The notes below the pieces were generated by a model that ran no database searches, had not been told where the DNA came from, and worked only from the letters and a program-made list of their open reading frames with translations. A stretch of DNA of 38,575 nucleotides from an uncultured Lachnospiraceae bacterium (lineage in GTDB: Bacteria > Bacillota > Clostridia > Lachnospirales > Lachnospiraceae), in assembly GCA_902787715.1 (NCBI GenBank), contig CADAHQ010000012.1, positions 8,240 to 46,814 of the forward strand. Reading direction: 5' to 3'. The translations under genes were made by a program, and so were the position numbers. This document shows positions 7,333 to 15,460 of this stretch, in pieces. Position 1 is the stretch's first letter. The number at the start of each line of letters is the position of its first letter.

Positions 7333-9088
7333 CAATCAGACCGCCCGTCCCAAGGACACCAAGGGAACGCTTCGCCGCCTCCTCTCCTACCTGTCCGCAT
7401 TCCGGATTCCGATGGCCATCGCCGTAATCCTGTCCCTCGGAACGAACCTCTTAGCCCTCGCGGGCCCGAAGCTCGCCGGCCACGCCATCGAGGCGGTGGA
7501 CAAGGGCAAGGGTAAGGTCGACTTCGCCACCGTCGCCTACTACACGAGGCTCATGCTCATCATCTACGTCGCCTCCGCCGTGTGCTCCTTCGTCCTCTCC
7601 GTGTTGATGATGAAGGTCGGCCGCGCCGTGGGCAAGAAGCTCCGCAAGGAAGTCTTCGACAAATTGATGCGCACCCCGGTGGGCTACTTTGACACCCACC
7701 AGACCGGCGACATCATCAGCCGCGTCTCCTACGACATCGACGTCATCAGCAACTCCCTCTCCACCGACGTGGTCCAGATTCTGGCCAGCATCGTCACGGT
7801 GGTCGGAGCCTTTATCATGATGCTCACCGTCTGCCCGCCGCTGGTGCTTGCGGTACTGGTGACAATCCCGCTGTCCGTCTTCTACACCCGCTACATCACC
7901 CGCAAGGCGCGCCCGCTTCTGTCGAAGCGCTCCGCCATGTACGGCCGGATGAACGGTTTCTCCGAGGAGATGTTCTCCGGCCAGAAGACGATACAGGCCT
8001 ACGCCCACGAGGATCTCACCATCACGGATTTCGACGGAATCAACGAGCAGACCTGCGAGGCCTTCTACAACGCGGACTACATCGCCTCGAAGATCGGCCC
8101 GTCCATCAGCTTTATAAACAATCTGTCGCTGGCGCTGACGGCCATGTTCGGCTCGCTGTTCTATATGAACGGCGTGATTAACCTGGGCCAGATCTCGTCC
8201 TTTGTGCTTTACACCCGCAAATTCTCCGGCCCCATCAACGAAGTCGCCAACATCGCAAACGAGCTTCTCTCCGCGCTTGCCGCGGCGGAACGCGTCTTCA
8301 ACCTCTTAAACGAGGCCGATGAGGTCGCCGACCTCAAGGACGCCGAGGAGCTTACGGAGGTCCGCGGCGAAGTCGAGCTCGAGGACATCAATTTCTCCTA
8401 CCGCCCGGAAAAGCCCATCCTCCGCGACGTGAATCTCCACGCCGAGGCGGGCAAGATGATTGCCATCGTCGGGCCCACCGGCTCCGGCAAGACAACCATC
8501 ATCAACCTGCTGATGCGCTTCTACGAGCCCGTCTCCGGCCAGATTTATGTGGATGACGTGCCCCACGAGCACTTTACCATGGAATCGTTGCGCCGCGCCT
8601 ACGCGCTGGTGCTTCAGGATACCTGGGTCTTCCACGGCACCATCTATGACAACATCGCTTACGGCCGCATCGGCGCAACGCGCGAAGAGGTGGTCGAGGC
8701 GGCCAAAGCCGCCCACATCCATCATTACATCATGTGCCTGCCCCAGGGCTATGACACCGTGATCACCGAGGACGGTGGAAATATTTCGAAGGGCCAGAAG
8801 CAGCTCCTCACCATCGCCCGCGCAATGCTCTACGACGCCAAAATGCTGATTCTCGACGAGGCCACCAGCAACGTCGACACCCGCACCGAGCGCCGCATCC
8901 AAAAGGCCATGCGCACCCTGATGAAGGACAAGACCTGCTTCGTCATCGCCCACCGCCTCTCGACCATCCAAAACGCCGACACCATCTTAGTCATCGGCGA
9001 CGGCACCATCATCGAATCCGGCACCCACGACGAGCTCATGTCCCGCCGCGGCCGCTATTACAGCCTCTATCAGGCACAGTTTGAATGA
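7319..9088 (+). CDS. ABC exporter half-transporter with catalytic ATPase site
   Basis: 589 residues from the ATG at 7319. That start is favoured over the in-frame GTG at 7310 because GGAGGTGA at 7306-7313 is an ideal ribosome binding site and would contain the GTG. A transmembrane domain (about 20-320) precedes an ATPase domain (about 345-585). Walker A GPTGSGKT is near 385, Walker B LILDEATSNVD near 511 and the H-loop IAHRLST near 542, all canonical. The signature is altered to ISKGQ near 488. With the previous protein this gives one consensus and one degenerate ATP site, the hallmark of heterodimeric type IV exporters. The 14-bp overlap supports coupled, stoichiometric synthesis. A strong hairpin follows the stop codon. 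Confidence 0.93.
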   Translation: MPLLSNQTARPKDTKGTLRRLLSYLSAFRIPMAIAVILSLGTNLLALAGPKLAGHAIEAVDKGKGKVDFATVAYYTRLMLIIYVASAVCSFVLSVLMMKVGRAVGKKLRKEVFDKLMRTPVGYFDTHQTGDIISRVSYDIDVISNSLSTDVVQILASIVTVVGAFIMMLTVCPPLVLAVLVTIPLSVFYTRYITRKARPLLSKRSAMYGRMNGFSEEMFSGQKTIQAYAHEDLTITDFDGINEQTCEAFYNADYIASKIGPSISFINNLSLALTAMFGSLFYMNGVINLGQISSFVLYTRKFSGPINEVANIANELLSALAAAERVFNLLNEADEVADLKDAEELTEVRGEVELEDINFSYRPEKPILRDVNLHAEAGKMIAIVGPTGSGKTTIINLLMRFYEPVSGQIYVDDVPHEHFTMESLRRAYALVLQDTWVFHGTIYDNIAYGRIGATREEVVEAAKAAHIHHYIMCLPQGYDTVITEDGGNISKGQKQLLTIARAMLYDAKMLILDEATSNVDTRTERRIQKAMRTLMKDKTCFVIAHRLSTIQNADTILVIGDGTIIESGTHDELMSRRGRYYSLYQAQFE

Positions 9089-9111
9089 TAGCGAGTGAAG
9101 CAATGTACGAA

Positions 9112-9154
9112 AGAAGAAGGATGGCTCCGGCATCGCCGGAGCCATCCTTCTTCT
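9112..9154. terminator. Perfect 20-bp hairpin, probable terminator
   Basis: Arms 9112-9131 and 9135-9154 are fully complementary with a 3-nt loop. The purine-rich 5' edge and pyrimidine-rich 3' edge (CCTTCTTCT) resemble an intrinsic terminator working mainly on the plus strand. It begins 24 bp after the exporter stop codon. The run of T is interrupted, so termination strength is uncertain. Confidence 0.7.
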
Positions 9155-9164
9155 ATTTCGGACG

Positions 9165-9450
9165 TTGCGAACGAGCAACAAACACGAGCACGCAGCGGTG
9201 CGCCAGCACCGCGAGAGTGTGAGTGTTTGTAGGATTGCGAGAGCGCCTCGCGCGGAGCAATCCGTTTATCATTCAAACGTAATATCATTGCGAACGAGGT
9301 ACAAACACGAGCAAGGAGGAGCGCGAAGCGCGACGGGAATGCGAGTGCTGTCAGTAGACCAAACCGCAAGTCGGTGTAGGATTGCGGGAGTGCGAAGCAC
9401 GGAGCATTCCGTTATCATTCAAATAAGTTTGCCCTTTATGCGAACGAACA
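9165..9450. repeat. Structured extragenic repeat, two full and one partial copy
   Basis: Copy A (9165-9277) and copy B (9288-9424) both begin TTGCGAACGAG and continue into ACAAACACGAGCA. Both end with a hairpin and TATCATTCAAA. A third start (GCGAACGAAC) appears near 9440. The terminal hairpin is at 9232-9263 in A and 9379-9410 in B. Its inner stem is GCGC/GCGC in A and GTGC/GCAC in B, a change that keeps pairing. The inverted form TTTGAATGATA occurs at the end of the exporter gene (about 9080-9090). Confidence 0.65.
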
Positions 9451-9477
9451 ACATCCGGCATCGTTGCCGGCAGAAAA

Positions 9478-11574
9478 CTAATACCGCAAAATCCTGTCGG
9501 GTTTCAGTCTCCATGCATAGATTGCACCGAATGCGGAGGGAATCATAACTAACGCCAAACACAAAAGCGGCATTTTCCACAGCATCGTCGTATCGAAAGC
9601 AAATTCCCCTTCAACAAGTAGCTTGTTGCCTACCACATACGCTATCGCGCTCAAAACCGTAGACACCAGTATTATAGCGACAGAGTACAGCAAGCCATCA
9701 ATCAAAACAAGCCCGGATGCCTCGCTTCCGTAAAGCCCCTCGGCGCGCAAAATGGCAATTTCGCGTTTCCGTGACATAGCGAAGAAAAGGAACATCCCAA
9801 ACATCAGCGAAAAGACAACAACTAGGATAATCTTCTTTGCAATCTCAACAATCCGATCGATTTTTCCGAGAAGGGAATTCAACGTCTCGACTTTTTTATA
9901 GTCACTTCTTGCGATAAAACTTCCGTTTATGTTCTCTATTTTCCCGGAAAGCACCTTGATATCCTGATAGGACTCTGCAAATGCGACGCAAGCGCTGGGG
10001 TTCCACTCGACCAACTTGTATTCGCTCTCAATTTCACCGTATGTTTTATCTTTATACTTCTCCTGCGTCTCCTGTAGCACCTTCTGCATTTCATTTTCTT
10101 CCATAAAGAAAATGTATTCCCCCGACGACGAAAAGCGATTCGTAAAATCCCGGCTCAACACGCCCTTGACCGACAACGTTAGCTCAACCTTTTCCGGGAC
10201 AGCATATTCGCCCTCGATCTCTCTTTCCACCGTACGCTCTTTCATTAAGAACTTCCGCACCGGAACGAATACCGACAGCCGCAGTGTTACCGCTCCCCGT
10301 TTCAGATCGCTGTCACTGATTCCCAAAGCCTCAGCAAGTTCATGCGAAACATACGTCGTTCCTTCCTCGCGCAACTGATCAGCATGGGTCTCCAACTTCA
10401 GCTCCGAGAAAAACGGTTCAACCACAAAGTGTGTAGCAGCCGCCGACGTTTCGACATATGAGAACAACACTTCTCTTTTCGACCCGCCCGTCTCCACCGT
10501 AACTACGGAATCAGCAACAGTTTTTCCGGGAACAATACAAAAGCTGGTGAATTCATAAAACGGATGAACTTCTTTCATTCCCTGCATGTTCTGAATTCGC
10601 TCGAGCTCGTCCTTCGTAATACCTCGATTTCCATCCTTGTCAACGTCGGTATCCACAAGTGTTGAATTGTTCACGACAAATATTTCTCGATCCGACACTT
10701 GGTTTATCAAGGAATCATACAGCTGACGCATTTCGCTTAATACGCCATGCAGGATCACGTACCCAACGATTGCTATCGCGCAAAATGCCACAATCACTTT
10801 CCGTAAGACAGCATTTTTCTTCTTCCGCAGAAAAGAATACTTCAACAACCGGGAAAAGCTAAACGAAGAGGGCCCCTTCTTCTCTTTTTGCGCTCCAGTT
10901 GCCACCTCGCCGGCATTTCTGCCGCGCTTTACAAGAATAACCTCCCGGTTCTCGATCACATACTCATAATCCGCCAAAGCCTTTACTCTCGAATCGTGGC
11001 TGGCGATCAGAACGCCCTTCCCTTTGTTTGCCTCTTCTCCCAGTATTTTCAGAACTACAGCCGCGCTCTTCTCGTCCAACGAAGCCGTAGGTTCATCGAC
11101 AAAGTAGTACACAGGATTCTTCGCCAACGCGCATACAAGGGCAACCCGCTGCTGCTCCCCGCCGCTTAACTGTTTGGGGTATTGTTTTAACGTTTCTTCG
11201 GTAAGTCCGACCCGCTTCAAAAGATGAATCATATGCTCACGGCCAATACGTTCGTTGCCGAGCAGAGACATCATATGGATGTTCTCTTCTACAGTAACTC
11301 CTTCAAGAAGAGCTCCGTCCTGAAAAAGAAACGCGTATTTCTCTCTTCGAATCGCATTCTTACTCTCTTCATCACCTAACGAAACACTTTCTCCTTCTAT
11401 CGAAAAATCACAACTGCCATTGGAAGAAAACAAGCCCAACAGATACAGCAACGACGTCTTTCCGCTGCCGCTGTCCCCGGACAAGCACGTAATTCTTCCC
11501 CTTGGTACAGAGATTTTTCCTTCGTTCACAATTTCTTTCGCAAAATGAATCCGAATTCCTTCTGCACGTATCAT
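9478..11574 (-). CDS. MacB/FtsX-type ABC transporter, ATPase fused to permease
   Basis: 698 residues. The N-terminal ATPase (about 1-215) has Walker A GDSGSGKTS near 33, signature LSGGEQQRVAL near 139, Walker B YYFVDEPTASLD near 160 and H-loop ASHDSR. A membrane helix near 255-275 is followed by a large extracytoplasmic domain (about 280-565). Three C-terminal helices form an FtsX-like permease core containing the typical SRKREIAILRAEG loop. The order ATPase-helix-large domain-three helices is that of MacB-type mechanotransmission transporters, which act on peptides or envelope substrates outside the membrane rather than pumping small molecules through it. The upstream gene in the same direction, 74 bp away, encodes a small secreted protein that could be the substrate or partner. 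GGGGAG precedes the ATG. Confidence 0.85.
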   Translation of the reverse strand: MIRAEGIRIHFAKEIVNEGKISVPRGRITCLSGDSGSGKTSLLYLLGLFSSNGSCDFSIEGESVSLGDEESKNAIRREKYAFLFQDGALLEGVTVEENIHMMSLLGNERIGREHMIHLLKRVGLTEETLKQYPKQLSGGEQQRVALVCALAKNPVYYFVDEPTASLDEKSAAVVLKILGEEANKGKGVLIASHDSRVKALADYEYVIENREVILVKRGRNAGEVATGAQKEKKGPSSFSFSRLLKYSFLRKKKNAVLRKVIVAFCAIAIVGYVILHGVLSEMRQLYDSLINQVSDREIFVVNNSTLVDTDVDKDGNRGITKDELERIQNMQGMKEVHPFYEFTSFCIVPGKTVADSVVTVETGGSKREVLFSYVETSAAATHFVVEPFFSELKLETHADQLREEGTTYVSHELAEALGISDSDLKRGAVTLRLSVFVPVRKFLMKERTVEREIEGEYAVPEKVELTLSVKGVLSRDFTNRFSSSGEYIFFMEENEMQKVLQETQEKYKDKTYGEIESEYKLVEWNPSACVAFAESYQDIKVLSGKIENINGSFIARSDYKKVETLNSLLGKIDRIVEIAKKIILVVVFSLMFGMFLFFAMSRKREIAILRAEGLYGSEASGLVLIDGLLYSVAIILVSTVLSAIAYVVGNKLLVEGEFAFDTTMLWKMPLLCLALVMIPSAFGAIYAWRLKPDRILRY

Positions 11575-11648
11575 TCTCTACTCCCCAAAACAATATCACC
11601 GAGGCACTTCCTGCCGATACCATACCCCATAGTATCCCTCACCCGGCA

Positions 11649-12068
11649 TTAATATGTCAGACTTCGGCTGTCATACCATGTCATCATCAAAAAGGATGTT
11701 CCCCTGCCCACATCAAGGAATTTCTTAAGAAGAGACGAAACAAGTCCGTTCGATCTCCAGAACATTGCTCTTCCATAATAGTCCGTATGCGACGGTTCCC
11801 CATAAGAATACACATTAGGATAATGCGCTTTCTGTGTATACCAATAACAGTCGTAACACTTTTTCGTTTCCATCACAAAAGCTGTCGCAAGCGTTATATT
11901 AGTGCATTTTCCAACCTGTCCTTCATGAAACGAACATTTTGCAATATGCGAATTCAGACTTATCACATTTCTTGCTTCTGCCCTTCGAACTTTGGTTGAA
12001 AACCCCGTTGTTATAAGCAAAAACACAACCACTAACCACGCCAGTATCCTTTTGTACCTACGTTTCAT
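11649..12068 (-). CDS. Small secreted Cys-containing protein, possible exporter substrate
   Basis: 139 residues, family not recognised. The first ~31 residues form a signal peptide: basic start MKRRYKR, a hydrophobic stretch, then an AEA-like cleavage site before an Arg. The mature ~108 residues contain four Cys (a C-x9-C pair, then CYDC) and many Tyr/Trp/His, and could be disulfide-bonded. It has its own strong promoter (12099-12127) and a good ribosome binding site (GGAAAGGATGG). It sits 74 bp upstream of a MacB-like transporter on the same strand, an arrangement seen for exported peptides, bacteriocin-like proteins and their self-protection transporters. No similarity to lactococcin 972 or another known family could be established by eye. 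Confidence 0.7.
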   Translation of the reverse strand: MKRRYKRILAWLVVVFLLITTGFSTKVRRAEARNVISLNSHIAKCSFHEGQVGKCTNITLATAFVMETKKCYDCYWYTQKAHYPNVYSYGEPSHTDYYGRAMFWRSNGLVSSLLKKFLDVGRGTSFLMMTWYDSRSLTY

Positions 12069-12098
12069 AACTTAAACCATCCTTTCCGGAATTTTTAT

Positions 12099-12127
12099 AT
12101 TATAGTATTATTACACAAGCAAGTCAA
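12099..12127 (-). promoter_or_regulatory. Sigma-A promoter of the secreted protein gene
   Basis: Minus strand TTGACT (plus 12122-12127), 17-bp spacer, TATAAT (plus 12099-12104). The ATG follows about 30 bp downstream. Confidence 0.8.
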
Positions 12128-12279
12128 GCTAAAAAATAACGTGCTACTGTTCTCTGTTTGCCTCTAAAAAGGTGCTGAAAAATCGCCAACCCTTTACAGT
12201 ATACTATCCCCACAATGTCCGCATAATATCCACGGCCCCTGCTTCACCCCTCACAGCCATACACAAACAATAAAAAATC

Positions 12280-12318
12280 GAGCTTTTTTGCGTTTTTTAA
12301 TGTTGCACAAAAAAGCTC
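12280..12318 (-). terminator. A/T-flanked hairpin, possible terminator
   Basis: Arms GAGCTTTTTTG (12280-12290) and CAAAAAAGCTC (12308-12318) are perfectly complementary around a 17-nt loop. T-rich sequence follows on both strands. It lies about 220 bp past the end of the ABC-2 permease gene, so it may be a backup terminator. The long loop and AT-rich stem keep this uncertain. Confidence 0.4.
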
Positions 12319-12536
12319 TTTTTATTTGTATACTATGTACACAGTTTTTTCGAAGGTGCTTTTTATCGGCCGTTTTTGTAGAAATTTCCCGGCCATTTTT
12401 GTAACTATTGCAAAAAGTCAAAAATCGTCTTTTTTTAATATAAATGTGCACGCCCAAAATCGTGACTTTGTCACTTTTCCGGATTCGCCCCGCCACGAAA
12501 AACACAAAAAAGGCAACAAGCCAGCGCAGCCCGGGC

Positions 12537-14594
12537 TCAAAAGACGTTTCCAAGAAGCAGCGGGTTGAGCAACAAAAGCCGCGCGGCAGGAACATTCAGG
12601 GCGACCGGCACAAGCGGAAGCAGAAACAAAACAACGCAGGCGATGATCACGAAGATACCGTTTTTCAGATGCTTAAACAAAAGGGACACCGCGAGCGCAA
12701 CGAGCAAACCGCCGAGCAGGCGCATCAGCAGAATGAGCGCAAGGTACCCAAGCACGGAAATGCTTTGCGGCACGCGGGAGAGGTGCTCCATGCTGGCGGC
12801 GGGCGCGTCGATGCCGGCGGTGCCGTAGGCCCGCAGCATGTTCACCGTGCGAACCACATAGACAAGCGCGAAGGCGATGAGGGCGCAGGAAACGCCGAGG
12901 ATGAATTTGACGCGGGAAAGCGCGCCGCGGCCGCGGTATGTCGACCTAAGGATCCGGGTCTCCCGGTACCGGTGGTCGAGACCGAAGATTCCGAAGGTCA
13001 TGGCGACCAGCAGAATCACGTACACGAAGGCCTGCATGGTGTCGCGGTTCCAGTAGTTTTCGCCGTCGGTCAGAATCGCGTAGCCCTTGTCGAAGAACAC
13101 CCAGCCGCCGTCCACGGTCTCCAGATATTCCACATGGGCGGTCACATCGGCGAAGGCGTCCTGACGGTCCTGCTCGTCGCCGTATTGGGCGCCGATAAGG
13201 CTGTCAAAACGCTCCTGCTCCGCGTCAATCTTCTCGCGGGTGGCCGCATCCAACGGCCCGTAAAACCGGTCCATGTAGTCCTTGTAATAGACTTCCCGAA
13301 GGGAATCGAAGGAAATCTTCGCGGCGGGATTCCACCACGCCGTGAAGCCAACAGCAATCACCAGCACAATCAGGCAACGGCCGGGAATGAGCATCTTATA
13401 AAGCTCGTGCAAAAACACCGAGGTATGGCTTTCGATGCCTCGCAGAAGGCTTCGCTTCCCCGCGGGGGAAGCCTTGGTTTCGTGGGTGGATTCCAGGTAA
13501 TTGACCACAAAGAACACCGCAACTGCGGTGACCGCAGCCCACAGAATCCAGTACAGCACAAAGGTGTTGACGGGGCTTCCGAACAGATTCATGTTCACGT
13601 AATCCGAAAACATGCCGCCGGTCTTTATGCCGTAGGTGATATTCATATACTTGAGAAACGCCAGGGAATCGGTTCCGGCAATCTTCGCATAGAGAAGGTT
13701 TTCCGCCAAAACCGTCACCGCCGAAACAACAAAAACGAAAATGATGTTGTTGAAGGCGGCGCACATCAGCATGAAGAATGCTCCGAGCAAAAAACACGTC
13801 AGAATCTTCGCAAGGAACCAAAGAAGCAAATAGCAGCCGATGGTGATTCCGAAGGGGCTGGTCCGGTACCGAAAGAAACTCTGGATTGGGTTGCCCAAAC
13901 CGAAATCGCCGAAGAAGCACCGGCTCATCAGGGCATTGGACGCATACAATGCTGCCACAACCGCCGTAACCGCCACAAACATGGTTGCGACCTTGGCAGC
14001 CATCAGCTTTCTTCTGCCGCAGGCGGTGGTCCGAAGAAGGCTCAGCTGATCCTCGTTTTTCTCGTAGAAGACCAAGGAGAGCGCGAGGATGAAAATCATT
14101 ATGATTGCAAGATAATCCGTGAAATCGTTGTCCGTGATGTTGAGCACGGGCATGGGGTCCTGCACCACCGGCGCGGTCCCCGCAAGCTTGCGGTAAACTT
14201 CGCTGGTTTTTTCTGCATTTGCCAGGGAGTAGCCGTCGTCCTGAAGAAACCGCTGCATGATTGCGATCTCGGCGGTCTTTTCGTCGATGGACGCCAGGTA
14301 GTCGGAGTACGCAAGGATTGCCGCGGTTTCCTCCGAAACCCTTCGGCAGAGGTAGCCCTCGCCGAAGCTTGCGGCGTTGTTTTGTTTCTCCTGAAGCAAC
14401 GCCGGGACAGAAGCCGCATCGGCGGCGCTCACTTCCCGGTACAGGGCACTGTACTCCGCGGGCGTGTAGAAATCCTCGCCCGGAGTTTTAAAGCTATAGA
14501 GCTGAATCAGCAGATTGAGCGCAATCAGCAAAAGCAACACCGGCACGGTCCGTCTCGTGAACAGCTTGCAGATTTCATTTTTCAAAATGTTCAT
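12537..14594 (-). CDS. Large ABC-2 type membrane permease
   Basis: 685 residues with about a dozen hydrophobic segments arranged as two halves. Each half starts with one helix followed by a large non-membrane loop (about 35-150 and 395-490), then five closely spaced helices. This duplicated layout fits a double-length ABC-2 permease, so one chain may supply both membrane halves. It directly follows the ATPase gene (stop and ATG separated by 2 bp) and is the last gene of the sigma-factor operon. The family exports or rearranges envelope components. The substrate is unknown. Confidence 0.85.
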   Translation of the reverse strand: MNILKNEICKLFTRRTVPVLLLLIALNLLIQLYSFKTPGEDFYTPAEYSALYREVSAADAASVPALLQEKQNNAASFGEGYLCRRVSEETAAILAYSDYLASIDEKTAEIAIMQRFLQDDGYSLANAEKTSEVYRKLAGTAPVVQDPMPVLNITDNDFTDYLAIIMIFILALSLVFYEKNEDQLSLLRTTACGRRKLMAAKVATMFVAVTAVVAALYASNALMSRCFFGDFGLGNPIQSFFRYRTSPFGITIGCYLLLWFLAKILTCFLLGAFFMLMCAAFNNIIFVFVVSAVTVLAENLLYAKIAGTDSLAFLKYMNITYGIKTGGMFSDYVNMNLFGSPVNTFVLYWILWAAVTAVAVFFVVNYLESTHETKASPAGKRSLLRGIESHTSVFLHELYKMLIPGRCLIVLVIAVGFTAWWNPAAKISFDSLREVYYKDYMDRFYGPLDAATREKIDAEQERFDSLIGAQYGDEQDRQDAFADVTAHVEYLETVDGGWVFFDKGYAILTDGENYWNRDTMQAFVYVILLVAMTFGIFGLDHRYRETRILRSTYRGRGALSRVKFILGVSCALIAFALVYVVRTVNMLRAYGTAGIDAPAASMEHLSRVPQSISVLGYLALILLMRLLGGLLVALAVSLLFKHLKNGIFVIIACVVLFLLPLVPVALNVPAARLLLLNPLLLGNVF

Positions 14595-14596
14595 TT

Positions 14597-15460
14597 TCAG
14601 GCTCCGTTAAGGTACAGATACAGATCCTCCAGATTCGGGCGCACCGCGGACCTTTTCCACCGCTCGTCCGGCGAATCCGCAATAACCCGGGCGATGACCG
14701 TCTCCCCGTCTCTTGCGATGTTGCTCACTTTGTATCTCTCATTTGCCGAGGGCAGGTCTTCGTCAGTGATGTAGAGGTTCCACACCTTGCCGTCCAGCTC
14801 CTTAAGAAGCGCCGACGGAGAACCGCTCCGCAGAATCTCCCCCTCGCTCAGCATAATAATCTCTTTCGCGATAAATTCCACGTCCGTGACCACGTGGGTC
14901 GCAATAATGACAATCTTGTCTCTCGCAACCTCCGAAATCAGGTTGCGGACCCGGATTCGCTCCTTCGGGTCGAGGCCCGCCGTGGGCTCGTCCAGAATCA
15001 GTATCCCGGGGTCGCCCAAAAGCGCCTGGGCAAGCAGCGCCCGCTGCTTCATCCCCCCGGAAAATGCCCCCAGCTTCTTCGAGAGCACGTCCGAAAGATT
15101 CACAAGGCTTACGAAGCGGTCGATGTCCGCCTCCGCCTCGCTTTTTGAAAGGCCTTTGAGGGATGCCATGAAAAACAGGAATCGGCGGAGGGTGAGATCC
15201 GGGTATATATTCTGCTGCTGGGGCATATACCCCAGCAGCTTCCGGTATCCGGCTCCGAGTTCACCGATGCTTTTACCGTCCAGAAGGACCCGCCCGCTTG
15301 TGGGCACCAGGTTGTCCGTAATCAGGTTCATCATGGTGGATTTGCCGGCGCCGTTAGGCCCTAAAAGGCCGTAGATTCCCGGCGTAAACGAAAACGTGAT
15401 GTCCCGAAGAGCAACCTTGTCTTTATAGCTTTTGGTCAGGCCTTCCAACGCAAGCATCAT
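14597..15460 (-). CDS. ABC-2 type transporter ATPase
   Basis: 287 residues from the ATG at 15460. This start overlaps the stop codon of the previous gene as ATGA and is preceded by GGGAGGAAT. A GTG 18 bp upstream would lie ahead of that ribosome binding site and was not chosen. Walker A GPNGAGKST is near residue 38, the signature FSGGMKQRALLAQAL near 132, Walker B ILILDEPTAGLDP near 155 and the H-loop IATHVVTD near 188. A C-terminal ~70-residue extension typical of ABC-2 ATPases follows. It powers the permease encoded immediately downstream. Confidence 0.93.
   Translation of the reverse strand: MMLALEGLTKSYKDKVALRDITFSFTPGIYGLLGPNGAGKSTMMNLITDNLVPTSGRVLLDGKSIGELGAGYRKLLGYMPQQQNIYPDLTLRRFLFFMASLKGLSKSEAEADIDRFVSLVNLSDVLSKKLGAFSGGMKQRALLAQALLGDPGILILDEPTAGLDPKERIRVRNLISEVARDKIVIIATHVVTDVEFIAKEIIMLSEGEILRSGSPSALLKELDGKVWNLYITDEDLPSANERYKVSNIARDGETVIARVIADSPDERWKRSAVRPNLEDLYLYLNGA

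Larger units (their letters stand above)
9089..9477. other. Intergenic region with terminator and structured repeats
   Basis: 389 bp between convergent genes. It holds the exporter terminator (9112-9154) and two and a partial copies of a structured repeat (9165-9450). ORFs crossing it translate repeat sequence, lack ribosome binding sites and were not accepted. Confidence 0.7.
12069..12536. other. AT-rich intergenic region
   Basis: 468 bp with a leftward promoter (12099-12127) and an A/T-flanked hairpin (12280-12318). Two direct copies of GGCC(G/A)TTTTTGTA start at 12368 and 12391. A T-rich stretch on the minus strand (about 12505-12511) lies just beyond the stop of the ABC-2 permease gene and may help end that operon. 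No gene was accepted. Confidence 0.6.

Noticed and set aside
11649-12068. Lactococcin 972-type bacteriocin assignment
   Set aside because: Signal peptide and transporter context fit, but the mature sequence does not show that family's pattern and contains Cys.
12251-12595. 114-codon minus frame past the ABC-2 permease
   Set aside because: It overlaps the end of the permease gene, runs through A/T-rich hairpins and has no ribosome binding site.
12444-14774. 776-codon open frame on the plus strand opposite the ABC-2 permease gene
   Set aside because: The minus strand encodes a clear permease that abuts its ATPase. The plus frame is His/Gln/Arg-rich with no helix or motif and is a codon-bias shadow.
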